Assembly (NCBI GenBank): GCA_900110395.1
Contig: FODP01000003.1
Location: forward strand, 487,335 to 551,334
DNA from: Rhodospirillales bacterium URHD0017
GTDB lineage: Bacteria; Pseudomonadota; Alphaproteobacteria; Reyranellales; Reyranellaceae
Length of the DNA stretch: 64,000 nt
Reading direction: 5' to 3'
The translations under genes were made by a program, and so were the position numbers. The notes under the pieces are model-generated. The model saw only the letters and a list, made by a program, of their open reading frames with translations, did no database searches and was not told where the DNA came from. Positions 26,049 through 34,698 of this stretch are shown in pieces; the first letter of the stretch is position 1, and each line of letters opens with the position of its first letter.

Positions 26049-26966
26049 TCAGCCCCCGCCATTCGCCGGATGCACCTTCATCCAGTGCCGCGCGATCTCT
26101 TCGCGCGTGGCCACCCAGACTTTGGGCTTTGAGGCGACGTAGTCCATGAAACGCGCCAGCGTGGCGGCACGGCTCGGCCGCCCGACCAGGCGGCAGTGCA
26201 GGCCGATCGACATCATCTTCGGGCTGCGCGCGCCCTCGGCGTAGAGGACGTCGAAGCTGTCCTTCATCGCCTGCAACCAGCCATCGCCCATCGAGTAGCC
26301 GGGCGCCACAGCGAACTTCATGTCGTTCACTTCGAGTGTGTAGGGAATGATGAGATGCGGCGTGCCGTCGACTTTCACCCAGTAGGGCAGGTCGTCGTTG
26401 TAGGAATCGCTCGAATAGAGGAAGCCGCCGTGCTTGATGACGGCGGAGAGCGTGTGCGTGCCGAAGCGGCCGGTGTACCAGCCGACCGGCGGCTTGCCCG
26501 CGGTGTCGGCGATGGCCTTCACCGCCTTCGTCATGTGGTCGAGCTCCTGCTCGAGTGTGAAATCCTTGTAGTTGATCCAGCGATAGCCGTGGCTCGCCAC
26601 CTCGTGGCCGCCCTCGGCCATCGCCTGGCCGGCGGCGGGATTCAGTTCCAGCGCGCGGCCGACCGCCCATGACGTGAAGCGCATGTTGCGCTCGGAGAAC
26701 AGCCGCAGGATGCGCCAGAAGCCGGCGCGGCTGCCGTACTCGTACATCGATTCGGTCGACAGGTCGCGGCCGCCCACGATCGGCGTGCCGCCCGGCGTCT
26801 CGGTCAAGAAGACCTCGGAGGCGGCGTCGCCGTTCAAGATGGTGTTCTCGCCGCCCTCTTCGTAGTTCAGCACGAAACTTACGGCCACGCGGGCCTCATT
26901 GGGCCATTGCGGATCGGGCGGGTTGGCGCCGTAGCCGATGAGATTGCGCTCGAGGTGATTGTGCAA
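26049..26966 (-). CDS. puuE: Allantoinase PuuE-type polysaccharide deacetylase
   Basis: A 305-residue member of the polysaccharide-deacetylase fold that matches PuuE, the cofactor-light allantoinase of purine catabolism. The characteristic N-terminus (LIGYGANPPDPQWPNEARVAVSF is split here as GANPPDPQWPNEARVAVSF), ESMYEYGSRAGFWR and GHEVASHGYRWINY, with two histidine-containing motifs, agree with the family along its whole length. It should open allantoin to allantoate in the cytoplasm. The divergent neighbour at 27033 is an allantoate-type hydrolase, which would act on the product; this pairing supports the role. No uricase is seen in the window. Confidence 0.9.
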   Translation of the reverse strand: MHNHLERNLIGYGANPPDPQWPNEARVAVSFVLNYEEGGENTILNGDAASEVFLTETPGGTPIVGGRDLSTESMYEYGSRAGFWRILRLFSERNMRFTSWAVGRALELNPAAGQAMAEGGHEVASHGYRWINYKDFTLEQELDHMTKAVKAIADTAGKPPVGWYTGRFGTHTLSAVIKHGGFLYSSDSYNDDLPYWVKVDGTPHLIIPYTLEVNDMKFAVAPGYSMGDGWLQAMKDSFDVLYAEGARSPKMMSIGLHCRLVGRPSRAATLARFMDYVASKPKVWVATREEIARHWMKVHPANGGG

Positions 26967-27032
26967 GGGGACCTCCCGATTGATGCGCGACTATGGGGCC
27001 GCTATAGACCGGCCAACAACTGGAGAGAATGC

Positions 27033-28274
27033 ATGAGCGGTGCCAATGCCGTTCGCGAGGATCGCCTGTGGCAGCGCCACGCCGACATGGCCCGCCTGGG
27101 CGGCACGCCCAAGGGCGGGGTCAACCGCCAGGCGCTGTCGGGCGAGGACGCGGCCGCGCGCAACCTGCTCGCCTCGTGGGCCAAGGCGCGCGGCTTTTCG
27201 ATCTTCACTGACGCCATCGGCAATCTGTTCGTGCGCCGCGAGGGCAGCGATGCCAAAGCGCTGCCGGTGATGAGCGGCTCGCACATGGACAGCCAGCCGA
27301 CCGGCGGCCGCTTCGACGGCATGTACGGCGTCCTGGCCGCCTTCGAAGCGCTCGAAGCACTCGAAGATGCGGGTGTAAAGACCAAGCGGCCGGTCGTGGC
27401 CGTGGCCTGGACCAACGAGGAAGGCTCGCGTTTCCAGCCGGGCGCCATGGGCTCGGCCGTGTTCGCAGGCCAGTACACGCTCGACGACATGCTTTTGGCC
27501 AAGGACTGGGACGGCATCGTGCTCAAGGATGCGTTGGCGAGCACGCTCAAGGCCGCGCCCGCGCCGCTCATCGACGGCAAGCCCGGCTTCGCGCTCGATG
27601 GTTATGTCGAAGCGCATATCGAGCAAGGCCCGCGGCTCGAGAACGAGCGCAAGACCATCGGCGTGGTCACCGGCATCCAGGGCAGCCGGCGCTATATCGT
27701 CGAGACCGCAGGCGAGGAAGCGCATGCCGGCACGACACCGCGCGCCGCCCGCAAGGATGCCTTCGCGGCGACGACGCGCATCGCGGCGGCCATGTACGAG
27801 GCCACGACCGACGAGGGCGACACGCTGCGCTTCACCATTGGCCGTGTCGACGTGCAGCCCGGCTCGCCCAACACCGTGCCGGGCAAGGCAAGCTTCACCA
27901 TCGACATGCGCCATCCGTCGAATGACGTGCTGGAAGCGCACGAGAAAAAACTCAAGGAGATCGTGGCCAGCCGGGCTGCGCCCTGCGGCGCCAAGATCGA
28001 GCGCGTGACCAACGTGGCTCCCACCGACTTCGATCCAAAAGTGATCGACCTGGTACGCGCCAAAGCCACGGCCTTGAACCTCACCAACATGGACATGCCG
28101 TCGGGCGCGGGCCATGACGCCATGCACATCGCAAGGCTCTGCCCGGCCGGCATGATCTTCGTGCCCTGCGAGCGCGGCATCAGCCACAACGAGGCGGAGA
28201 ACGCCACGCCCGCCGACCTCGCCGCCGGCACACGCGTGCTGGTCGAGGTGCTGGAAGCGTTGGCCAACCGATAA
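27033..28274 (+). CDS. Zn-dependent allantoate/ureidoglycine-type amidohydrolase (M20 family)
   Basis: A 413-residue M20-family amidase of the allantoate amidohydrolase / N-carbamoyl amino acid hydrolase type. Metal and catalytic residues are in MSGSHMDSQPTGGRFDGMYG (near 85), WTNEEGSRFQPGAMGS (near 130) and EAHIEQGPRLE (near 195). The dimerisation domain follows, and the final metal His lies in CERGISHNEAE (near 387). It probably removes ammonia and CO2 from allantoate or a related ureide; beta-ureidopropionase or carbamoylase activity is an alternative. It is divergent from puuE, 66 bases apart, consistent with a ureide pathway. Confidence 0.88.
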   Translation: MSGANAVREDRLWQRHADMARLGGTPKGGVNRQALSGEDAAARNLLASWAKARGFSIFTDAIGNLFVRREGSDAKALPVMSGSHMDSQPTGGRFDGMYGVLAAFEALEALEDAGVKTKRPVVAVAWTNEEGSRFQPGAMGSAVFAGQYTLDDMLLAKDWDGIVLKDALASTLKAAPAPLIDGKPGFALDGYVEAHIEQGPRLENERKTIGVVTGIQGSRRYIVETAGEEAHAGTTPRAARKDAFAATTRIAAAMYEATTDEGDTLRFTIGRVDVQPGSPNTVPGKASFTIDMRHPSNDVLEAHEKKLKEIVASRAAPCGAKIERVTNVAPTDFDPKVIDLVRAKATALNLTNMDMPSGAGHDAMHIARLCPAGMIFVPCERGISHNEAENATPADLAAGTRVLVEVLEALANR

Positions 28275-28298
28275 GCCCGCCGTCGCCCGAAGCGACCA

Positions 28299-28369
28299 CT
28301 GTCACCCCGAGCGTAGCGAGGGGCCTTTCAGGCAACAGGAAAGGTCCCTCGCTACGCTCGGGATGACAG
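28299..28369. repeat. Intergenic palindromic repeat (GAGCGTAGCGA type)
   Basis: Arms CTGTCACCCCGAGCGTAGCGA (28299-28319) and TCGCTACGCTCGGGATGACAG (28349-28369) are almost perfect inverted copies, with an inner GGGCCTTTC/GAAAGGTCC pair. It has the same CGAGCGTAGCGA type core as the element at 59506-59580, so both belong to one dispersed family. It separates the allantoate-type hydrolase and the M20 peptidase genes. It could stabilise or terminate the upstream transcript. Confidence 0.75.
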
Positions 28370-28409
28370 CGGGGCTTTTCGGCCTGACGGCGGCACTGTA
28401 AGGAGCGTC

Positions 28410-29582
28410 ATGCCAAAGAAAATCGAATCCGACCTCGTTGCCATCCTGACCGACCTGATTGCGCTGCCGAGCCCCTACCCGCCCGGCACCTCGGTCGAGA
28501 TCTGCGCCTACGCAGGCCAGCGGCTGAAGAAGGCGGGCTACAAGGTGGAGATCGCGACCAAGACCAAGGGCGTCGACAACGTCGTGGCGCGACTGAAGGG
28601 CAAGGGCAAAGGGCCGGTGATCGCCTTCAACGCCCATGTCGACACCGTGGGCGTCGGCGAGCGCGCCAGCTGGAAGAGCGATCCCTACAAGGCGCTGGTC
28701 AAAGGCGGGCTGGTTCATGGCTTGGGCGCCGGCAACTGCAAGGGCAGCATGGCCGTGCAGATCTGGCTCGCCGAGGAGATCGCCCGCCGCGGCGGCCCAC
28801 AAAAGGGCGAGCTCATCTTCACCTTTGTGGCCGACGAGGAGAACCTCGGACCCGACGGCATGGACTTCCTGCGCAAGAGCGGCCGCGTGCGGCCCGACGC
28901 GCTGATCCTGGGCGCGCAGACCGAGAACAACCTGATCGTGGCCGAGCGCGGCGTGATGTGGGCCAAGATCACGGCCAAGGGCAAGGCCGCCCACGCCGGC
29001 AATCCCGCGGGCGGCGACAACGCCATCCTGCGCATGATGCGCCTGGTCGGCGCCCTGCAGGCCCACTACGACAAGGTCCTGCCCAAGCGCGTGAAGGGCG
29101 CCATGAAGTCGACGGTCAATGTCGGCATGTTCCACGGCGGCCACAACACCAACGTCGTGCCCTCGGCCTGCACTGTCGAGATCGACCGCCGCCTGCTGCC
29201 CAACGAGAAGGTGAAGGATGCCTTCAAGGAGCTGAAGGCCGTCATCGACAAGGTCGGCGAACTTAAGAGCATGTACTCGGTCGAGTTCCTGACCGGCACC
29301 AACGGCTTCTTCGCACCGGAGAACGGCCAAGCGGTCAGCGCGTTCGAAGCCGTCGTGAAGCAGCAGACCGGCCGCAGGGTGAAATTCCTCAACGCCACCG
29401 GCGTGAGCGACGGTCGCTACTACGCCGACGACGGTTTAGAAATTATCAACTTCGGGCCGGGCTCGGGCGTGCAGGGCCACGCCGCCAACGAATCGGTGCC
29501 GATCGCCGAGATGGTCGAGGCGGCCGACATCCAGCTCGAGGTCGTGCAGCGGCTGATGGGCGTGCCGAATCAGTCGCTATGA
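28410..29582 (+). CDS. M20/ArgE-DapE family metallopeptidase
   Basis: A 390-residue M20 zinc peptidase or deacylase. The metal-binding motifs are FNAHVDTVGVG near 72-82, GAGNCKGSMA with Asp replaced by Asn in the G-x-G-x-x-D-x-K-G position, and VADEENLGPDG near 142. The final histidine is in GVQGHAANE near 360. The Asn in place of the usual bridging Asp is worth noting. It could deacylate amino acids or hydrolyse dipeptides; specificity is unknown. It lies 135 bases beyond the allantoate-type hydrolase, separated by the palindrome. Confidence 0.85.
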   Translation: MPKKIESDLVAILTDLIALPSPYPPGTSVEICAYAGQRLKKAGYKVEIATKTKGVDNVVARLKGKGKGPVIAFNAHVDTVGVGERASWKSDPYKALVKGGLVHGLGAGNCKGSMAVQIWLAEEIARRGGPQKGELIFTFVADEENLGPDGMDFLRKSGRVRPDALILGAQTENNLIVAERGVMWAKITAKGKAAHAGNPAGGDNAILRMMRLVGALQAHYDKVLPKRVKGAMKSTVNVGMFHGGHNTNVVPSACTVEIDRRLLPNEKVKDAFKELKAVIDKVGELKSMYSVEFLTGTNGFFAPENGQAVSAFEAVVKQQTGRRVKFLNATGVSDGRYYADDGLEIINFGPGSGVQGHAANESVPIAEMVEAADIQLEVVQRLMGVPNQSL

Positions 29583-29668
29583 ATCAGGACTGAGATTCCA
29601 GGTGGAGCCTGCGCCGGTCGGGCGCTACGTTCCATGGTCGCAAGTGCGTAAGGGGGGGAGACAGGTCC

Positions 29669-30685
29669 ATGACGACGGTTGCGCGTCTCGCCTTGGCCGC
29701 CCTTTGCATTGTCAGCCTTCCGGCCATGAACGCCATGGCGCATGTTCGAACTCCGGACTTCAGCCGCCTCGATCGCAGTCTTGGCAGCATCCTGCCGGAG
29801 CCCGACAGCGGCAGCCGCCTGGAACACCGAGGCGAGCCAAAGGACGTTCCTGCCGTGGCTCGCCAGGTCTGCGGCTTCTCACGCAATGCAAGTCGGCCGC
29901 CGATCTCCGAGGTGGGCCTGCACAACATGCGTCCGGCCGGCGCGGCCAGCGAGGAGATACTTTCTTTTCTCGACCCAACCGCGTCGGACGTCATTCGCGT
30001 CGCCCAAGGCGCGATGCCCGACGGTGCTCCCTGTCCCCTCTACGTTTCCATCGGCACAGAAGGCGCTGCCCGCCAGACGTTCTGGCGATTTGCGCCGGAT
30101 GACGAGCCCGAGGGCTGGTTCGACGAGGACGGCCGGCGCCTCGGCGCCGCCGCCCTGGCACCGCCGAGGCCGGGCTCGCGCCTGTCGTCGCCGTTCGGAC
30201 CGCGCCGATACTACGGGCGCCTGCAGGGCGGCGGCTTCCACAATGGCATCGATTACGAATCGCGCGTGGGACAGCCGATCCTCGCGGCAGCGGACGGCAT
30301 TGTCGAGCTCCAGGGCCCTCACTTCGAATACGGCCTCACCGTGAAGATCCGCCACGCCCCGCAATTCACGACGCTCTACGCTCACATGTCGCACTTCGCC
30401 GCCGGCAGCGCCGTGGACAGGAGCGTCCGCAAGGGCGAGGTCATCGGCTATGTCGGCATGACCGGACGATCGACCGGCGCCCACCTGCACTTCTCGGCGA
30501 TCATCAACGGCAAGTTCGCCGATCCCGCACCGTACCTGTCGGACGACGGCGAACGCGCCCTGAAGCCTCACGCGCTCGTTGGCTTTCGCCAGTGGCAGGA
30601 TGACGTCCGGGGTGCCGTGAAGCAGATGCAGGACCGCCAGCGTCGCACACCCGTTCAGGATGACGACTGGACGAGCCGGATGTGA
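29669..30685 (+). CDS. Secreted M23 (LytM-type) metallopeptidase
   Basis: A 338-residue exported protein with a Sec signal peptide (LALAALCIVSLPAMNAMAH). A long N-terminal region has no recognised fold, then a LytM/M23 peptidase domain covers about 170-300. Zinc ligands are in GFHNGIDYE (His and Asp) and GAHLHFSAI (H-x-H), with the general base region YAHMSH between. It likely cleaves peptidoglycan cross-bridges in the periplasm. All ligands are present, so it should be active rather than a degenerate LytM activator. AGGGGGGGAGACAGGTCC precedes the ATG. Confidence 0.88.
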   Translation: MTTVARLALAALCIVSLPAMNAMAHVRTPDFSRLDRSLGSILPEPDSGSRLEHRGEPKDVPAVARQVCGFSRNASRPPISEVGLHNMRPAGAASEEILSFLDPTASDVIRVAQGAMPDGAPCPLYVSIGTEGAARQTFWRFAPDDEPEGWFDEDGRRLGAAALAPPRPGSRLSSPFGPRRYYGRLQGGGFHNGIDYESRVGQPILAAADGIVELQGPHFEYGLTVKIRHAPQFTTLYAHMSHFAAGSAVDRSVRKGEVIGYVGMTGRSTGAHLHFSAIINGKFADPAPYLSDDGERALKPHALVGFRQWQDDVRGAVKQMQDRQRRTPVQDDDWTSRM

Positions 30686-30726
30686 GGCTCATACTGGCCT
30701 GAAACGGCCCCCAAGGAGGAAGCGCC

Positions 30727-31512
30727 ATGCCGACCTATGAACGCGGCAAAGTCCGCATCCACTACGAACAGATGGGTTCAGGCTATCCGCTGCTGGTGAT
30801 CCCGGGCGGCGGGCTCAACTCGACGATCGCCGGGCTCGACACCAGCCATCCCTTCAACGCCATGAAGGAGTTCGCCAAGGACGGCTTCCGCTGCATCGGC
30901 GCCGACCTGCGCAATGCCAATGCCGGCCAGTCGTCGGGACCGCTCGAGATCGACCGGCCATGGGACTCCTATACCGACGACCATATCGGCCTGATGGACC
31001 ATCTCGGCATCGATAAGTTCATGGTGCTGGGCTACTGCATCGGCCAGCCGTTCATCTGGAACCTGATCAAGCGTGCGCCCAACCGCGTCGTCGCCGCCGT
31101 GCTGACCCAGCCCAGCGGCCATCGGCCCGAGCTGCCCGACCAGTTCTACCAGAACAACATGAACAACTGGGGCCCGGCCTTCGCCGCGCGGCGGCCCGAC
31201 GTCACCATGGACCAGCTGAGCCAGTTCCTCGCCAAGATGTACCGCGCCAAGCCCGACTTCGTGTTCACCGTGAGCCGCGATTTCGTGCGCCAGTGCCAGA
31301 TCCCGATCCTGGTATTGCCCGACGACGTCCCGCCGCATCCCTACGCGGTGGCGATGGAGGTGGCGATGCTGGCGCCCAACTCGCAGGTCAGCATGTATCC
31401 GTGGAAGGACACGCCGGAGAAGATCCCGCTCGCGGTGCGGCACATCAGGACGTTCCTGAAGGCCAACCGGCCGGCGACGGCAGCGATGGAGCAGCGCGCG
31501 GCGGCCGACTGA
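30727..31512 (+). CDS. Alpha/beta hydrolase with Cys in the nucleophile position
   Basis: A 261-residue alpha/beta hydrolase. The oxyanion loop LVIPGGGLNS lies near 24-32. The nucleophile elbow is LGYCIGQPF, where the usual Ser is Cys104. A Cys nucleophile is known for dienelactone hydrolases but is uncommon among general alpha/beta hydrolases. A candidate acid Asp is in VLPDDVPPHP, and a histidine occurs near the C-terminus (RHIRTF). It follows the M23 peptidase by 41 bases with AAGGAGGAAGCGCC before the ATG. Substrate unknown. Confidence 0.82.
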   Translation: MPTYERGKVRIHYEQMGSGYPLLVIPGGGLNSTIAGLDTSHPFNAMKEFAKDGFRCIGADLRNANAGQSSGPLEIDRPWDSYTDDHIGLMDHLGIDKFMVLGYCIGQPFIWNLIKRAPNRVVAAVLTQPSGHRPELPDQFYQNNMNNWGPAFAARRPDVTMDQLSQFLAKMYRAKPDFVFTVSRDFVRQCQIPILVLPDDVPPHPYAVAMEVAMLAPNSQVSMYPWKDTPEKIPLAVRHIRTFLKANRPATAAMEQRAAAD

Positions 31513-31575
31513 ATCCTAGGGCGGTTCAGTCTTGATGCGACCGCCCTTGTCGACCGTAACGTCGACGGTTTCCGC

Positions 31576-31806
31576 TCAGCGCTTCGCCTTCGCCCGCCAG
31601 ACGCCCAAGCTGTCGCGCGACAGGCCGCTCACGTCGGTATAGCCCATCCGCTCGATCTTCGAGCGGATCATGTCGGTGTCGGTCGTGCTCGCTTCGGCGG
31701 TGATGGGCTTGACGGCAAGCGGATCGTTCGCCGGTCTTTGACCGGTCTGCGCGATCGCCATGCCCGTCGCCATCATAAATGCTGCAGAGAGTGGAAGCGC
31801 CTTCAT
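31576..31806 (-). CDS. Small secreted protein, PepSY-like
   Basis: A 76-residue protein with a signal peptide (MKALPLSAAFMMATGMAIAQ) and a C-terminal segment MIRSKIERMGYTDVSGLSRD followed by SLGVWRAKAKR. The K-I-E-x-x-G-Y-x-x-V-x-x-L pattern is like one half of a PepSY domain, a periplasmic fold often linked to protease inhibition. The start at 31806 is chosen for the signal peptide; the frame is open nine codons upstream. It is divergent from the 81-residue coiled-coil protein. Confidence 0.6.
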   Translation of the reverse strand: MKALPLSAAFMMATGMAIAQTGQRPANDPLAVKPITAEASTTDTDMIRSKIERMGYTDVSGLSRDSLGVWRAKAKR

Positions 31807-31934
31807 GGGAGCTCCTGCGATATCTCCCAACAACGCTCGGATGCGGGCGGTTGTTGCATCCGGCCTTTTGGGGGCACGAAGAATGCATGCTTCGGTTGCT
31901 TACGACGCAGTCATGCTCGTGCTACAAAAATTGC

Positions 31935-32180
31935 ATGGTCGATCGTCCGGAAAATCTGGTGCTGACGCAGCTTCGTGCCATTCGCGGAGATATTTCCGAC
32001 GTCCAAGGTTCGCTTACGGAGATCAAGCGGCGCCTGACAAACCTTGAGAGCGGTCAGGCATCGATCATTCAGCATCTCGGCAATCTGGCAACAGCTGATG
32101 CTCATCAGCAACTCGCCGCCGATGGCATGACCAAACGGCTGGTCCGCATAGAGCGCCGTCTCGAGTTGCGCGACGCGTGA
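31935..32180 (+). CDS. Short coiled-coil protein of unknown function
   Basis: An 81-residue, almost entirely alpha-helical protein starting MVDRPENLVLTQLRAIRGDI. Regular spacing of Leu, Ile and Val at heptad positions through DVQGSLTEIKRRLTNLE and the C-terminal RLVRIERRLELRD suggests a coiled coil and self-association. Similar short proteins are common in alphaproteobacterial genomes, usually as uncharacterised proteins. The ATG at 31935 marks the start of the conserved-looking part; the upstream open frame contains no plausible protein. Function unknown. Confidence 0.65.
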   Translation: MVDRPENLVLTQLRAIRGDISDVQGSLTEIKRRLTNLESGQASIIQHLGNLATADAHQQLAADGMTKRLVRIERRLELRDA

Positions 32181-32218
32181 ACCCGACGTAGGTCAAGTCG
32201 GCTCGCTAAGCCTTCTCT

Positions 32219-32577
32219 ATGGCTCTAGACGCAGTCATCCGACGTGGCGACCGGCAACCTCTCGGCAGCCTCGAACAGGTAGAGGCGCAAATCGAAAGAG
32301 TGTTTCCTGGCACTCAATTCAAGTTTGTCCGCGACGACGGTATCCCTTCATGGCTCAATCCCGCATTGCCGCTCCTTGAGTTGCTTGAATCTCGGCATCC
32401 GTATTGGAAGGCACCTTCGAAGCCGATATGTTGATTGCAATCTTCGACCTAGGCGCGAGCCCGATCGTCGAAGCCGTCCGAGTCACCCTATATGGGCAAG
32501 GGACGACAAATGCTGACCCACACTTCGCTATCCTCTCCGAAGAGACAGGCTGGGAGACGGAAGATCCTGAGTTCTAG
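32219..32577 (+). pseudogene. Frameshifted gene for an unknown ~119-residue protein
   Basis: Two overlapping frames read as one protein if one base is inserted near 32405. The first (from the ATG at 32219) runs MALDAVIRRGDRQPLGSLEQ to ...ELLESRHPYW and then degenerates to KAPSKPIC and a stop at 32434. The second frame reads EGTFEADMLIAIFDLGASPI to a stop at 32577 (ETEDPEF). Adding a G to the TGGAAGG tract gives YW-EGTFEAD without a break. Either the gene is disrupted by a single-base deletion or the assembly has an error there. I do not recognise the family. Confidence 0.55.
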
Positions 32578-32677
32578 GGTAGCTCGCGAATGCTCCGATC
32601 CTCGGCCTCGCCGAATGCGCAGGGAGGCGGCCCAAGCCGTCAACTCCAGACTCTCCATTCTGAACTCTCAAGCGACT

Positions 32678-33019
32678 TCACGGAAGGTTTAGCCTCCCTG
32701 CCCGCCATTCGCGCAAGACCATCATTGCACCGAATTCCAACTGACTCTGCGGCCCTGACGCGAGATCTTCGAGAACTTGGGTGGCACGGTCCGCTCGCAA
32801 CGGCAGCAGGTCTGTGGCTGCCGCCAGCCTCACCCATCCATTTGGGTGGTTCAGCAATTCAATCAGTACCGATTCACCTCGATCGGCGCGCTCTCGCAAT
32901 TCCGCAAGGGCCGCGATGACCCGATCAAAGGCCGCATTTCCCTTTTTGTAATCACCGGTTTCCGTGCAACGACCGTGCTCTGTGGCGGCAGAAATGAAAC
33001 GGTCTTTAGAATCCACCAT
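32678..33019 (-). CDS. DUF2019 protein, probable immunity protein
   Basis: A 113-residue alpha-helical protein with the DUF2019 pattern: an N-terminal helix, GDYKKGNAAFDRVIAAL near 30, then ELLNHPNGWVRLAAATDLLP in HEAT-repeat style near 60-80. DUF2019 proteins are frequently found beside polymorphic toxins as immunity partners. Here it begins 15 bases after the toxin gene's stop codon on the same strand, which fits. The ATG at 33019 is preferred because GGAGAGGG lies just upstream; an ATG four codons earlier overlaps that site. Confidence 0.75.
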   Translation of the reverse strand: MVDSKDRFISAATEHGRCTETGDYKKGNAAFDRVIAALAELRERADRGESVLIELLNHPNGWVRLAAATDLLPLRADRATQVLEDLASGPQSQLEFGAMMVLREWRAGRLNLP

Positions 33020-33034
33020 GACCCTCTCCAATCC

Positions 33035-34485
33035 CTAATACCCTAGTACACGCTTGAGTTGTTCCATTCCGTATTTGTGCTGCGCTCCAAAGGATTGCCC
33101 TCGTAGCCATTCGCGTACTGTGTTGGGTTCTGAGAAATATTGCTTGGACGAGTAGAACGCATTTAGCTTTTGATGCGCTTCAATCGGAATGGCCACGATA
33201 TTCTCAACACTTTGTATAGGCCGCTGACCGAACTGAGCCACCTGGGATTGCTTTATGATGTGATGCCATTGCATGCCCTCCGGCGCCCGCCCTAAATACC
33301 TCCATAACTGTGAGCGCGAGTCGAAGGCGCGTCGAAAAAGAGCAGCTCCTTCGCCCGCTGCGGCCCGGATTCCTGCGCCTAGCCTCGTACTTAGGCCGAA
33401 TGTCGCTGCACCGAGCGCTGCATCCAGGAACGCCGCTCCTTGATACACTCCGGCACCGACGTAATTTCCCGCCCGAGCTGTTCGCGAGCCAGCTTTTGGT
33501 AGTAGGCACCTGGAACGATTGTATCGACACTGCTTTGCGCAAGCCTTTGCCCCAGGGAAGGGCCGTCGCTACCCGGCGCCACAGTACCGAGTGAAGACGA
33601 TAATTGAGTCTGCTGATGCTGCTGCAACGGCGTCTGTCGCTGCACCTGGTGCCCACCTGCAACAGGTGCATTCGTAAGAATGAAGGTCGAGCCTCCGATT
33701 GGCCTGGGCTCGACGATCGGTGGAAGGCGTATTGGCTGACCCGTAGAGTCGGCGCTCCATGGATTATGGAGCCTGGCCGGCTGGCTGTACGGCCAACGAT
33801 CATTCCGTGGCTGCGGCCAAGCTGTCGACATTGCGCTCTGATCTACCGGTTGCGGACTGGTGCTCTGCGTAGTGGCACCGCGGGAGCCAATGTTCATGTC
33901 CGCGAACCGCTGGCGCACCTCCGAGGAGGGCCACTGTCTGGGAACGGGCGGTTCGGTCGAGGGTAGGCCCATCGGCGAGTTGACAGCGACGTGCCGCCCC
34001 GGAAACGGACCGGATGGCGCCAAGACCTGAGGCAGCATGGTTACGAGCTTGTAGATCCAGTTGGGAAACTGCGGCGGAGCAGGCTGGACTGCTTCTTCTG
34101 CGTCCGGCGACGGTGTTTGCGAAGGCGAATTTGTTTCCTGCTCCTCAACATCGTCGTCGAGATCGAAGTCAGGTACGTCATCCGTCGGCCTGAAGTTGAA
34201 GCCAGGGACGTTGTCCTGCGCACTTACGCGAAACCCAGCCAGGCCGATCGACGGAGCCGACTGGACCAGCCCCTCTCGTCCTGCCGTGGGAACGCTCATG
34301 CCGTATGGCATCTCAGTCTGCGCGGCGGCGGGATACTGTTGCGTCACCGTATCCGGGAGCATTGCATCGGACCAAGCACTTGCGCGCCGCGGCAGGCCGT
34401 TCTGGTCGATGTTGAAACCCGGTGCGTCGTCGTGCGGTCTGACGCGAAACCCGGGCACATAGGGGCGCCAAAAGAGATTGAACAC
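33035..34485 (-). pseudogene. Frameshifted proline-rich polymorphic toxin with HNH-like C-terminal domain
   Basis: A toxin-like protein split over two frames that join near 33470. The N-terminal part (364 residues from a GTG at 34485) is Pro/Gln/Ser-rich, with repeated PGF-x-(V/F)RP-(H/T)DDAPGF-like units and an acidic DDDVEEQE stretch. It ends PGAYYQKLAREQL. The next frame continues RAGNYVGAGVYQGAAFLDAA and reaches a C-terminal domain with GMQWHHIIKQSQ, ENIVAIPIEAHQKL and FYSSK, resembling HNH/endonuclease-VII-type nuclease toxins. One missing base in the GGGCGGG tract explains the break. No secretion apparatus is adjacent. DUF2019 immunity follows. Confidence 0.65.
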
Positions 34486-34698
34486 AGGGGCAACTCCGGT
34501 TGGCTACACAGGTGGGCTGCGCAGACAACGGAGCCGTTCAACGACGAGCGCTTATTGCTTCTCCACCTGCCGCCCCCGAAGCCTGCGGTTGGAAGGATCC
34601 ACGATCGAAACCTGATCGCGAAACATGGAGTTGCCACGTTTCAGTGTGCCAGGTTTGGAGGCTTGTTCGGCCTCTGTCTTTTGGCGACGCGCCTTTCA

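Noticed and set aside
33035..34485. Programmed ribosomal frameshifting as an explanation for the split toxin
   Set aside because: No slippery heptamer followed by a pseudoknot was seen at the join; a simple base loss in a GGGCGGG tract is more likely.
34486..34698. Possible gene between the toxin start and the hypothetical protein
   Set aside because: Only shadow frames; no start with ribosome site or domain-like sequence.
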